64,000 nucleotides of DNA from an uncultured Aquimarina sp. (lineage in GTDB: Bacteria > Bacteroidota > Bacteroidia > Flavobacteriales > Flavobacteriaceae). Below, one piece after another: positions 47,494 to 55,393 of the stretch. The notes beneath the pieces are model-generated. The model was not told the origin of the DNA and did no database searches. It was given only the letters and a program-made list of their open reading frames with translations. Made by a program: the position numbers and the translations under genes. Each line of letters begins with the position of its first letter. Position 1 is the stretch's first letter. The stretch is from positions 1-64,000 of the forward strand of contig CANMLW010000008.1 in assembly GCA_947498705.1 (NCBI GenBank), in the 5' to 3' direction.

Positions 47494-48609
47494 ATGAAGA
47501 GGTTCTTACTTTCAATTATTGTGCTATCACTTCTTATAGGTAGTTGTTCTTCTGATAATGAGACAACTAATGATACAACAGATAGCTTTGATAGGAAAGC
47601 ATTGTTAGAAAATGTTGCAGATAATATCATTATACCATCTTATCAGGCTTTTTTAACAGATATGAAAGCGCTTAATACTGCTACTTCAGATTTTGTTACT
47701 ACCACCGATGAAGCTAATTTGGTTTCACTTAGAAATTCGTGGTCAAAAGCTTATACATCCTGGCAGACAGTAAGTATGTTCGAGATAGGTAAAGCAGAAG
47801 AGATATCTTTCAGGAATTTTATGAATGTGTATCCCGTAAATGCTGCTAATATTGATGAAAATATAACTTCAGGATCGTATGATCTTTCAACAATTTCTCA
47901 GCAAGACGAACAAGGTTTTGGAGCATTAGATTATTTGCTGAATGGATTGGAAACTTCTGATACCAATATTGTAGCTATCTATAAGAGTACTATAAATGGT
48001 GCTAATTATAAAAACTATTTAACAGATGTTGTTGCCAGCATGGAGAATCTAACAACTCAGGTAGTAAATGATTGGACTAGTGGATATAGAGACGCTTTTA
48101 TAGCCAATGGCGGCTCATCGGCGACAAGTTCTCTAGACAAGCTGGTAAATGATTATATTTTTCATTACGAAAAACATCTTCGTGCAGGTAAAATAGGAAT
48201 ACCTGCTGGAGTGTTTTCTGGATCTCCTTTAGATGATAAAGTAGAGGCGTTTTATAAAAAAGACTTGTCAAAAAGCCTTTTTTATGCCAACCTCAATGCT
48301 ATGCAGGATTTCTTTAATGGTAAGAAATTTGGTGCTAGTACAACTGGTGAAAGTCTAAAAACATACTTAGATTTCTTAAATACGATCAAAGACGGGACAG
48401 ATTTAGGAAAACTTATCAATGACCAGTTTATTACAGCAAGAACCACGGCAGCAAATTTAAGTGATGATTTTTCTTCACAAGTAAAATCAAATAACACATT
48501 GATGCTTACAACTTATGATGAATTGCAAAAGAATGTGGTGTTTCTTAAGGTGGATATGCTGCAAGCAATTTCTGTAAATGTAGATTATGTAGATGCAGAT
48601 GGAGACTAA
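47494..48609 (+). CDS. Imelysin family lipoprotein
   Basis: A 371-aa lipoprotein; signal LLIGSCSSDNETTN, again with acidic residues after the lipid Cys. The helical imelysin/IrpA fold is recognisable: a first bundle with LRNSWSKAYTSWQTVSMFEIG, then GFGALDYLLNGLE and ending in a second bundle. Canonical imelysins carry G-x-H-x-x-E; here the corresponding piece is GFGALDYL, which lacks the His. Imelysins bind iron or haem at the cell surface. The acidic residues may still bind metal, so iron binding is inferred. Confidence 0.87.
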   Translation: MKRFLLSIIVLSLLIGSCSSDNETTNDTTDSFDRKALLENVADNIIIPSYQAFLTDMKALNTATSDFVTTTDEANLVSLRNSWSKAYTSWQTVSMFEIGKAEEISFRNFMNVYPVNAANIDENITSGSYDLSTISQQDEQGFGALDYLLNGLETSDTNIVAIYKSTINGANYKNYLTDVVASMENLTTQVVNDWTSGYRDAFIANGGSSATSSLDKLVNDYIFHYEKHLRAGKIGIPAGVFSGSPLDDKVEAFYKKDLSKSLFYANLNAMQDFFNGKKFGASTTGESLKTYLDFLNTIKDGTDLGKLINDQFITARTTAANLSDDFSSQVKSNNTLMLTTYDELQKNVVFLKVDMLQAISVNVDYVDADGD

Positions 48610-48624
48610 AAAGTTTCTCTATAG

Positions 48625-49986
48625 ATGATTACAAAACTAAACGAATATCTAAAGAAAAATACGGAGGCTGCACCACTTGCAGTCTTTCGTATTTTTTTTG
48701 GAATCATGATGCTTCTTAGCATTATTCGTTTTTGGAGTATGGGATGGATAGATAAACTATATATTCAGCCCAAATTCTTTTTTTCTTATTACATATTTGA
48801 TTTTATTAAGCCAATAGGAGGCTATACTTACCTCATTTTTTTTGTATGTGGACTTTCTGCCATTTTTGTAACTGTAGGCTATAAGTATAGAGTTGCTATC
48901 ATTACTTTCTTTCTAAGTTTTACCTATATAGAGTTAATGGATAAGACCACATATCTTAATCATTATTACTTTATAAGTATTCTTAGTTTTTTACTTATTT
49001 TTTTACCAGCAAATACTTATTATTCATTAGATGCTAAAAGAAAAAAAGATAGTTGCCAAAAGATTCCAGCCTGGACTATCGATTCGATAAAATTGCTGTT
49101 AGGGATCGTATACTTTTATGCGGGATTGGCTAAATTAAACTCTGACTGGTTGTTACGGGCAATGCCATTAAAAATCTGGTTACCGTCTAAATATGATATT
49201 CCTTTTTTAGGTGAATTAATGCAGCAGGAATGGATACATTATGCGTTTAGTTATGCCGGAGCGTTATATGACTTGATGATTCCGTTTTTGTTGTTGTATA
49301 AAAGAACAAGAGCTGTAGCTTTTGTAGCTGTGATAGTTTTTCATGTTTTAACAAGAGTACTTTTTCCTATTGGGATGTTTCCTTACATAATGATTGTAAG
49401 TGCATTGATCTTTTTTGATGCTAAAGTTCATCATAAAATTTTGAGATATATATCTAAGATTTTTCGTGTTAAAAAAGCAAAATTTGATACCAATCAAACA
49501 CTACAAGCTACTTCAAATTCTTATAAAATCGTTCAGAAAATAATAGGGCTGTTTTTTATAATTCAATTACTTTTGCCGTTTCGATATTTATGCTATCCTG
49601 GAGAATTGTTTTGGACAGAAGAAGGATATCGATTTTCTTGGCGAGTAATGCTTATGGAAAAAGCGGGATACGCTAATTTTAAGATTGTAAATAAAGAAAC
49701 AGGTCAAAGGTTTTATGTCAATAATGACGATTTTCTTACACCTTTTCAACAAAAACAGATGGCTACGCAGCCTGATTTTATATTAGAATATGCACATTAC
49801 TTAAAAAAACATTTTGAGAATCAGGGGCATCAAAATGTTCAGGTATTTGTAGAGAGTTATGTGGCACTTAACGGAAGATTAAGCACACAATATATAGATC
49901 CAAATGTGGATCTGGGGGAACAAAAAGAATCGTTAAAACATAAAATGTGGATTATTCCATTTAAAGATGAAATTAAGGGATTATAA
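48625..49986 (+). CDS. HTTM domain (vitamin K-dependent carboxylase-like) membrane protein
   Basis: A 453-aa protein. About ten hydrophobic helices fill residues 1-275 (HTTM domain), followed by a soluble C-terminal region. Segments similar to vertebrate gamma-glutamyl carboxylase are LMDKTTYLNHYYF (His113, cf. GGCX His160), VYFYAGLAKLNSDW (Lys170, aligned with catalytic Lys218) and FHVLTRVLFPIGMFPY (His240). The conserved Lys suggests catalytic capacity, but the bacterial reaction is unproven. Fifteen bases after the imelysin gene and overlapping the TonB receptor gene by 20 bases, so it belongs to the operon. Confidence 0.9.
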   Translation: MITKLNEYLKKNTEAAPLAVFRIFFGIMMLLSIIRFWSMGWIDKLYIQPKFFFSYYIFDFIKPIGGYTYLIFFVCGLSAIFVTVGYKYRVAIITFFLSFTYIELMDKTTYLNHYYFISILSFLLIFLPANTYYSLDAKRKKDSCQKIPAWTIDSIKLLLGIVYFYAGLAKLNSDWLLRAMPLKIWLPSKYDIPFLGELMQQEWIHYAFSYAGALYDLMIPFLLLYKRTRAVAFVAVIVFHVLTRVLFPIGMFPYIMIVSALIFFDAKVHHKILRYISKIFRVKKAKFDTNQTLQATSNSYKIVQKIIGLFFIIQLLLPFRYLCYPGELFWTEEGYRFSWRVMLMEKAGYANFKIVNKETGQRFYVNNDDFLTPFQQKQMATQPDFILEYAHYLKKHFENQGHQNVQVFVESYVALNGRLSTQYIDPNVDLGEQKESLKHKMWIIPFKDEIKGL

Positions 49987-52438
49987 AGTTATTATATTTT
50001 TTTTACTAACAACTGCACTTACTTCTGCTCAGTATACTATTAATGGGATAGTAACAGACCAGAATAGTCAAGCAATTAGTGGGGCAGAAGTGTATAATCG
50101 AAATACTGGGCAACAAGCAATTACAGATGGTACAGGAAGTTTTGAGTTTACTAATTTGAAAAAAGGACAATACCTTATTGTTGCTTTTAGTTTGGATCAT
50201 AAAATACAAGAAAAACAAGTAGATCTTAACGAAAGTACCAAGGTGAGCTTTGTTTTGAAACCGTTGGGAGAAGAGTTGTCAGAAGTACTAATAATACAAA
50301 GAAAAGAGCGTATTTCTGGATTAAAGAGGTTAAAGCCAGTAGAGGGAACGGCTATATATGCCGGCAAGAAAAGCGAGGTAGTTTTGATGGAGAATGCATT
50401 AGGGAATCTGGCATCTAATAATGCACGTCAAATATATGCTCAAGTAGCGGGTCTAAATATTTATGAAAATAGTGTTGGAGGGTTACAACTTAATATAGGA
50501 GGTAGAGGCCTGGACCCAAATAGAACAGCAAATTTTAATACAAGGCAAAATGGGTACGATATAAGTGCAGATGTTTTAGGATATCCCGAGAGTTATTATA
50601 CACCGCCGGCAGAAGCTTTGAGCGAAATACAAGTAGTGAGAGGTGCCGCTTCTTTACAGTACGGGACACAGTTTGGTGGGTTGTTAAATTTTAAAATGAA
50701 ACAGCCTAATCCAGATAAGAAAATAGAGTTGGTGTCACGTCAGACATTGGGATCGTATAATCTATTTACAAGCTTTAATAGCTTAAGCGGTACCATAGAT
50801 AAGTTTAGCTATTATACTTATTTTAATTATAAAAAAGGCGATGGTTTTAGACCTAATTCAGATTTTGATTCTAAAAATGCGTATGCACATGTTGGATATC
50901 AATTTTCGAATACAACAAAGCTTATAGGTGAGTTTACTTATTTAAAATATTTAGCAAAACAACCCGGAGGATTAACCGATACTCAATTTGATACTGATCC
51001 GGATGTTAGTAATCGAACTCGAAACTGGTTTGAGGTAGATTGGAAATTGTTTTCATTAAAACTAGAACATGCTTTTTCTGAAAAAACAGATTTTAGTTTA
51101 AATCTATTTGGTTTGGATGCCTCTAGAAGTGCACTTGGCTTTAGAGGGCTACCAGAAGACCTTAATTCTAACCCAATAACAGTTCCTGATGAAACCGATA
51201 CCGATGGTAATTTTATAACTCCTCGAGATTTGATCGTAGGAAATTTTAAGAATTTTGGAGTCGAAGCCCGTTTATTAAGTCGTTATAATCTCATGGGGAA
51301 AGAATCGGTATTTTTGATAGGATCGAAATATTATCAGGCAAATAATGATGCAAGACAAGGACCAGGAAGCTTAGGGACAGATGCTAATTTTAATTTCCAA
51401 AATGAAACATTTCCTGGATATGCTAACCAATCTACTTTTGATTTTCCTAATCTTAATTTAGCAGTGTTTGGAGAAAATATTTTTACGATAACCGATAAAT
51501 TATCAATCACACCTGGAATACGATTTGAATATATTAAGACAGAAACAGATGGTGAATATAATAATGTGGTTTTTGATAATGCAGGAAATCCAATAAGTAA
51601 TACAACAGAAACAGATGACAGGATTTTTGAGAGATCTTTTGCCCTTTTAGGAATCGGTTCTAGTTATAAAATAACCAATAGCACAGAAGCTTATATAAAT
51701 GTTTCGCAGAACTATAGATCTGTTACCTTTAGTGATATACGTATTGTTAATCCAACTTTTGTGATACGCCCAGACATTGACGATGAAAAAGGGTATACAG
51801 CAGATATTGGGGTAAGAGGTAAAATAAAAGGAATACTTTCCTATGATATCAGTGTTTTTGGATTGTGGTATGATAATCGAATAGGAGAGGTTTTTAATGA
51901 TAGAGCACAAAGAGTACGTGGTAATATTGGAGATGCTTTTATTTATGGTGTCGAAAGTTATGTGAACTGGAATATCGCAAATTCTTTTTTCCCTAATGAT
52001 ACTAATTATGTATTAAATACTTTTGTGAATACTGCGATTACAGAATCTGAATATACTAGGTCTGAAAGGGTAGGGATAAAAGGAAATAAGGTGGAGTTTA
52101 TTCCTTTGATAAATTTAAAAACAGGACTTGGTTTTGGGTATAAAAATCTTTTGGGTAATATACAGTTCACGCATTTATCAGAACAATTCACAGAAGTAAC
52201 CAATGCAGATAGGGGATCTACTGGCAGTAAAGAAGAAGGGACCTTGGGTAAAATACCGGTATATAACATATTAGATATTTCATTATCCTATACCTATAAA
52301 AACTTTAAATTAGAAACAGGAATAAATAACCTTTTGGATGAAAGCTACTTTACACAACGTGCTACAGGATACCCTGGACCAGGAATCATACCATCAGATC
52401 CATTAACTTGGTATACGACACTACAATTTAAATGGTAA
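49967..52438 (+). CDS. TonB-dependent receptor, ferric-citrate (FecA)-like
   Basis: An 823-aa outer-membrane importer. Signal peptide ends TALTSAQ. A carboxypeptidase-regulatory-like domain (INGIVTDQNSQAISGAEV, about 25-105) precedes the plug (about 140-245), with LQLNIGGRGLDPNRT and EIQVVRGAASLQYGTQFGGLLNF. The barrel ends in the expected aromatic LQFKW. The plug resembles Fe(3+)-dicitrate receptors. Neighbouring DUF4856, imelysin and HTTM genes, with ferritin next, support a role in iron uptake. Overlaps the HTTM gene by 20 bases. Confidence 0.92.
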   Translation: MKLRDYKVIIFFLLTTALTSAQYTINGIVTDQNSQAISGAEVYNRNTGQQAITDGTGSFEFTNLKKGQYLIVAFSLDHKIQEKQVDLNESTKVSFVLKPLGEELSEVLIIQRKERISGLKRLKPVEGTAIYAGKKSEVVLMENALGNLASNNARQIYAQVAGLNIYENSVGGLQLNIGGRGLDPNRTANFNTRQNGYDISADVLGYPESYYTPPAEALSEIQVVRGAASLQYGTQFGGLLNFKMKQPNPDKKIELVSRQTLGSYNLFTSFNSLSGTIDKFSYYTYFNYKKGDGFRPNSDFDSKNAYAHVGYQFSNTTKLIGEFTYLKYLAKQPGGLTDTQFDTDPDVSNRTRNWFEVDWKLFSLKLEHAFSEKTDFSLNLFGLDASRSALGFRGLPEDLNSNPITVPDETDTDGNFITPRDLIVGNFKNFGVEARLLSRYNLMGKESVFLIGSKYYQANNDARQGPGSLGTDANFNFQNETFPGYANQSTFDFPNLNLAVFGENIFTITDKLSITPGIRFEYIKTETDGEYNNVVFDNAGNPISNTTETDDRIFERSFALLGIGSSYKITNSTEAYINVSQNYRSVTFSDIRIVNPTFVIRPDIDDEKGYTADIGVRGKIKGILSYDISVFGLWYDNRIGEVFNDRAQRVRGNIGDAFIYGVESYVNWNIANSFFPNDTNYVLNTFVNTAITESEYTRSERVGIKGNKVEFIPLINLKTGLGFGYKNLLGNIQFTHLSEQFTEVTNADRGSTGSKEEGTLGKIPVYNILDISLSYTYKNFKLETGINNLLDESYFTQRATGYPGPGIIPSDPLTWYTTLQFKW

Positions 52439-52621
52439 TAAGATATTTGTTGATGAGGTAAATACTTAATTCTAAAGTTAATTGGTTACAAGTGTGATTT
52501 TTTGAAAATAAATTTATTAGCTCAGTTTGATTATAAATTGTTTTAAAACAAGTTTAAATAGCTATTAAAATTTATAATTTGTGTATTTTAGTTCTTTATC
52601 AAAAAAATGTAAAAGTCAGAT

Positions 52622-53119
52622 ATGATACCAGAAATAGAAAAGCTATTAAATGATCAGATAACCTATGAAGCAACTGCTTCTGCACAATACCTTTCTATGG
52701 CTTGTTGGGCAGACGTTAACGGCTATAATGGGGTGGCAGAATTTTTTTATACGCAATCTGAAGAGGAGCGTGTACATATGACCAAGTTGGTGAAATTTAT
52801 AAACGAAAGAAGTGGAGCAGCAGTAATCCCTGCAATAGATAAACCTAGAGATGATTTTAAATCATTGCTAGAGTTGTTTGAAATATTTCTGGAGAGTGAA
52901 GAGTTTGTGACAGCAAAAATTAATAATATCATTTATGAGTGCCTGCAACATAAGGATTATAATGTACATAACTTTATGCAGTGGTATGTGGCAGAACAAT
53001 TAGAAGAAGAAGCTACAGCTCGTACTCTGTTGGATAAATTAAAGATTATAGGAGGAGATAAATCTGGACATTATTTGTTTGATAGAGATATTAGTACTTT
53101 TCAGGCACCAGAAGAATAA
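52622..53119 (+). CDS. ftnA: Ferritin (iron storage)
   Basis: A 165-aa non-haem ferritin. Ferroxidase residues are visible: Glu16 in QITYEATAS, Glu49-x2-His52 in SEEERVHM, and downstream acidic residues and Gln in WYVAEQLEEEATA. Length and four-helix pattern are standard. Forms a 24-subunit shell that oxidises and stores iron. Its upstream TATAATTTG is near the -7 consensus but has one extra base. It follows the iron-uptake block and ends in a hairpin. Confidence 0.95.
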   Translation: MIPEIEKLLNDQITYEATASAQYLSMACWADVNGYNGVAEFFYTQSEEERVHMTKLVKFINERSGAAVIPAIDKPRDDFKSLLELFEIFLESEEFVTAKINNIIYECLQHKDYNVHNFMQWYVAEQLEEEATARTLLDKLKIIGGDKSGHYLFDRDISTFQAPEE

Positions 53120-53160
53120 GCTACTACTAAGTGCTTGTTAATAAGTGATTAAAATAAAAT

Positions 53161-53190
53161 AAAAGATTCCTTTGTTGGGAATCTTTTTTT
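53161..53190 (+). terminator. Terminator of ferritin
   Basis: Stem AAAGATTCC / GGAATCTTT with a seven-base loop, followed by T residues. Its loop contains the TTTG that can serve as the -33 box of the next gene. Confidence 0.85.
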
Positions 53191-53199
53191 TATATTTTT
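53170..53199 (+). promoter_or_regulatory. Promoter of the small Cys/Lys-rich peptide gene
   Basis: TTTG at 53170-53173, 18 bases, then TATTTTTGC at 53192. The -33 box lies in the loop of the ferritin terminator, so terminator and promoter overlap. Confidence 0.65.
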
Positions 53200-53231
53200 G
53201 CACTTTATTTAGATTCAATAAGAATAAAGTA

Positions 53232-53375
53232 ATGCAAAATATTCAAGCTCCATCGGTATATACTTCTTGTATGATTATGAACTGCGAAATTGCTTGTGGT
53301 GGAAAAAAGAAGAAGTGCTGTAAAAAGTATAAGAAGAAAGGTAAAACAAATTGCAAAAAATGCCCTAAACTTTAA
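53232..53375 (+). CDS. 47-aa Cys/Lys-rich small protein
   Basis: A 47-aa peptide starting MQNIQAPSVYTSCMIMNC. It has seven cysteines (13, 18, 22, 29, 30, 41, 44) and about 18 lysines, with the core CGGKKKKCCKKYKKKG and a CKKCPK end. I chose this ATG because the promoter box ends at 53199; a longer in-frame start at 53172 would begin upstream of the transcription start. Similar tiny Cys/Lys-rich proteins occur in other flavobacteria. The Cys pairs could bind Zn, Cu or Fe-S, or the peptide could bind nucleic acid through its lysines; both are inference. It is next to ferritin. Confidence 0.75.
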   Translation: MQNIQAPSVYTSCMIMNCEIACGGKKKKCCKKYKKKGKTNCKKCPKL

Positions 53376-53951
53376 AATAGTTATATTACTATTTTATCCT
53401 TTCTATTAAAAAAGTGAATGTGTTTGCAAACCGATCCACCTTTTCTACTAATAAACACGCACACTTATTTAAATTTTATTCTAATTCTTGCCGCCATACT
53501 ATCTGGTTAGGATAATAATTCGTTACATAAACACTGTGTTATATTCGTTCTGATTTGAATTTACTGATAGGAGGAAATATGTTTGATTACAAAGGAAAAC
53601 ATGTCTTTTTATTAAGTAAGTCGTAGTTAGAAATGGTATTGCTTTAGTAGATAATGTTATTTATAACGATAAAATGAAGATTATATAAAGTTAAGATGTG
53701 TATTTTTCTTTAGTAGTAAAATCAATGTTTTATAAAAGAAATGAAAATATAGAATAGGAGGTTGAAAACCTTGAAACTTCAAGTATATAGGACTCTTTGA
53801 GGTTGTTTTTGAAATTTAAATGTCTATGATAATGATTGTAACCATTAGGAGATATTCATGAAATTATTAACCAAAAAAAGAACTATGCGTAAATAGTATA
53901 TCCGGTAAAGCTAAAAAATCATTAAATTTAACCTATTAAAACATACAAGTT
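53376..53951. other. Long intergenic region with a possible gene remnant
   Basis: 576 AT-rich bases without a clear gene. A short ORF starting ATG 53579 (MFDYKGKHVFLLSKS) is preceded by GAGG and followed after a frame break by GIALVDN..., a pattern faintly like a decayed short-chain dehydrogenase N-terminus. Nothing else recognisable. Confidence 0.4.
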
Positions 53952-54341
53952 ATGCGAGCCAAACATAATATTATCGTCATTAGTATTCTAGCTTTCGTAT
54001 TTGCTGGATTTAAAAGTACACCAAATCATCCTCAAAATACCGTAGATCATTTTAATTCTTCTTTTCAAGACACCAAGGAAAAATTAATTGGTAAATGGAT
54101 TATGGATGGAGACCCCGATACTTATATAGAATTAAATGCTGATGGAACCGCACTAGAAAAATCTATAGGAGATCCTCTAAAAAGATATTGGTCTATCAAA
54201 GATAATTCTCTTTGCTTAAAAGCTACTCCAAATCAAGGAGGAACAGAAATATGTTTAGCGTTTAAACTAAACATGAACACACTTATTCTAACAATGAATG
54301 GAATGAAACTTCATTATGTTAGATATAATTTGACAGAGTAA
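53952..54341 (+). CDS. Small secreted lipocalin-like hypothetical protein
   Basis: A 129-aa protein with an N-terminal signal-like helix (NIIVISILAFVFAGF). From about residue 45 the pattern LIGKWIMDGDPDTYIELNADGTALE and YWSIKDNSLCL matches the lipocalin-like beta-sheet proteins common in Bacteroidota. No partner gene is adjacent. Function unknown. Confidence 0.6.
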   Translation: MRAKHNIIVISILAFVFAGFKSTPNHPQNTVDHFNSSFQDTKEKLIGKWIMDGDPDTYIELNADGTALEKSIGDPLKRYWSIKDNSLCLKATPNQGGTEICLAFKLNMNTLILTMNGMKLHYVRYNLTE

Positions 54342-54388
54342 CCTTTAGTTAGTTTTTCTTAAGTGTAAGGAAGAAAAAGATTGGGTTA

Positions 54389-54417
54389 TTTGTTTTGTAA
54401 GATAAATCTTATATTTG
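54389..54417 (+). promoter_or_regulatory. Consensus promoter of the candidate sRNA
   Basis: TTTG at 54389-54392, 17 bases, TATATTTGC at 54410. This is one of the two best Bacteroidota-type promoter matches in the window. The region it reads into has no ORF. Confidence 0.65.
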
Positions 54418-54423
54418 CGCCTT

Positions 54424-54502
54424 AGTTGTAATTGTATTCTTTTATAACTAAACGTAAACCACCTTTAAGCGGGGTAGATAGTGATATCTACCCCGTTTTT
54501 TC
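54424..54502 (+). ncRNA. Candidate small RNA of about 75-80 nt
   Basis: The predicted transcript starts about 7 bases after the -7 box and ends at an intrinsic terminator. No start codon with an open frame lies inside it. It is separate from both neighbours: 83 bases after one stop, and 230 bases before the convergent gene ending at 54734. Family unknown; an untranslated remnant is also possible. Confidence 0.5.
54469..54502 (+). terminator. Terminator of the candidate sRNA
   Basis: GC-rich stem CGGGGTAGA / TCTACCCCG with an eight-base loop, followed by six T residues. It is more GC-rich than the surroundings. Confidence 0.85.
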
Positions 54503-54733
54503 AAAATTGATTTTTTGTAGTCTTTTAAGTTAGTTATGGTCTAAAAGAAAAAGTATTCAAAAGATCTGAAAAAAACTGTGGATACCATTTCACAAGTACA
54601 CTTCCACTATCACCAGATTGCGAACCAATTACATTTTTCACAATTTGTATTTTTATAGAACTCTCATTACTGGTTGGCCCATGTACTTATTGAGAGAGTA
54701 GAGGTATTTTAGTCTTTTCAGATCTTCTGGATA

Positions 54734-55069
54734 CTATGCAGCAAGCTCCCCAATGCCTACCGTTTCTTTGCCTGTTTCTATAGCGCCCCATTTAGATTTT
54801 GTATTAAATTTTATAGATACAGGACTTTCGTTTTTAAGGGTTTCAAGAATATGCTGTAATTCGGCCTCATGAAAATAAATAGCGAGAGTGGTATTACTAT
54901 ATTGCCTGTTTTGTGGTAAGGTCTTTCCGTCTTTAATAATACCAAGATACCCAAGAATTTTTTGATCATTTCCATATAGGTACAAAAAACCAATTTGATA
55001 TCCACCTCCACCAGCATAATTGCTGACAATTTGTAAACTATAACTTTCTATTTTATGAGAAACCAACAT
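54734..55069 (-). CDS. Hypothetical small protein
   Basis: A 111-aa soluble protein without signal peptide or membrane segment. It has a Gly-rich stretch (SNYAGGGGYQIGFLYLYG) and beta-like segments (LGYLGIIKDGK, TLAIYFHEAELQHIL). I do not recognise the family. Coding is supported by an uninterrupted frame of this length with normal composition. Standalone; no promoter identified. Confidence 0.55.
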   Translation of the reverse strand: MLVSHKIESYSLQIVSNYAGGGGYQIGFLYLYGNDQKILGYLGIIKDGKTLPQNRQYSNTTLAIYFHEAELQHILETLKNESPVSIKFNTKSKWGAIETGKETVGIGELAA

Positions 55070-55393
55070 CTGTCAATATGGTGTTTGAATTAATTTGTTT
55101 GTTTTGTTATTTCAAAAGTAGTGCATACAATAGTATTATAATAGAGGAAAAACACCGATTTTGATAGGGGACATTCCCCCTTGACTCTTTTTGGGCCGTA
55201 TGATAGATGATATTATAGGTTGCAGTTTTTGGGTTTCTTGTTAAAAACAATTTTTGTGTTATTTTCTGAATTAGAAAGCTTTTATGTATGAAAAAATAGT
55301 TTAACATAGTTTTATTACTAAATAAACGCCAGTCCATCGGGTATTCTGTAAAAAATAAACGTATATTTGCACGCAATTAAATTTTTAATTGCT
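55070..55393. other. Intergenic region upstream of guaB
   Basis: 324 bases between divergent genes. It contains a short GC-rich inverted repeat (GGGGACATTCCCC, about 55167-55179) within otherwise AT-rich DNA and a TATATTTG box at 55362-55369. An 89-codon minus-strand frame here does not look coding. Confidence 0.5.
55362..55369 (+). promoter_or_regulatory. -7 promoter element of guaB
   Basis: TATATTTGC, 24 bases before ATG 55394. Its position shows that the longer in-frame start at 55367 cannot be translated. No clear -33 TTTG. Confidence 0.6.

Larger units (their letters stand above)
54342..54733. other. Intergenic region holding a candidate small RNA
   Basis: 392 bases. It contains a strong promoter and, about 50 bases later, an intrinsic terminator (see the ncRNA entry). 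Beyond 54502 I see no gene or hairpin. Confidence 0.5.

Noticed and set aside
55107-55376. 89-codon minus-strand frame upstream of guaB
   Set aside because: Its translation is not protein-like, it covers the guaB promoter, and nothing supports expression.
55367-55393. Nine-residue upstream extension of guaB
   Set aside because: It begins inside the -7 box (55362-55369), so it cannot be in the mRNA; the standard N-terminus starts at 55394.
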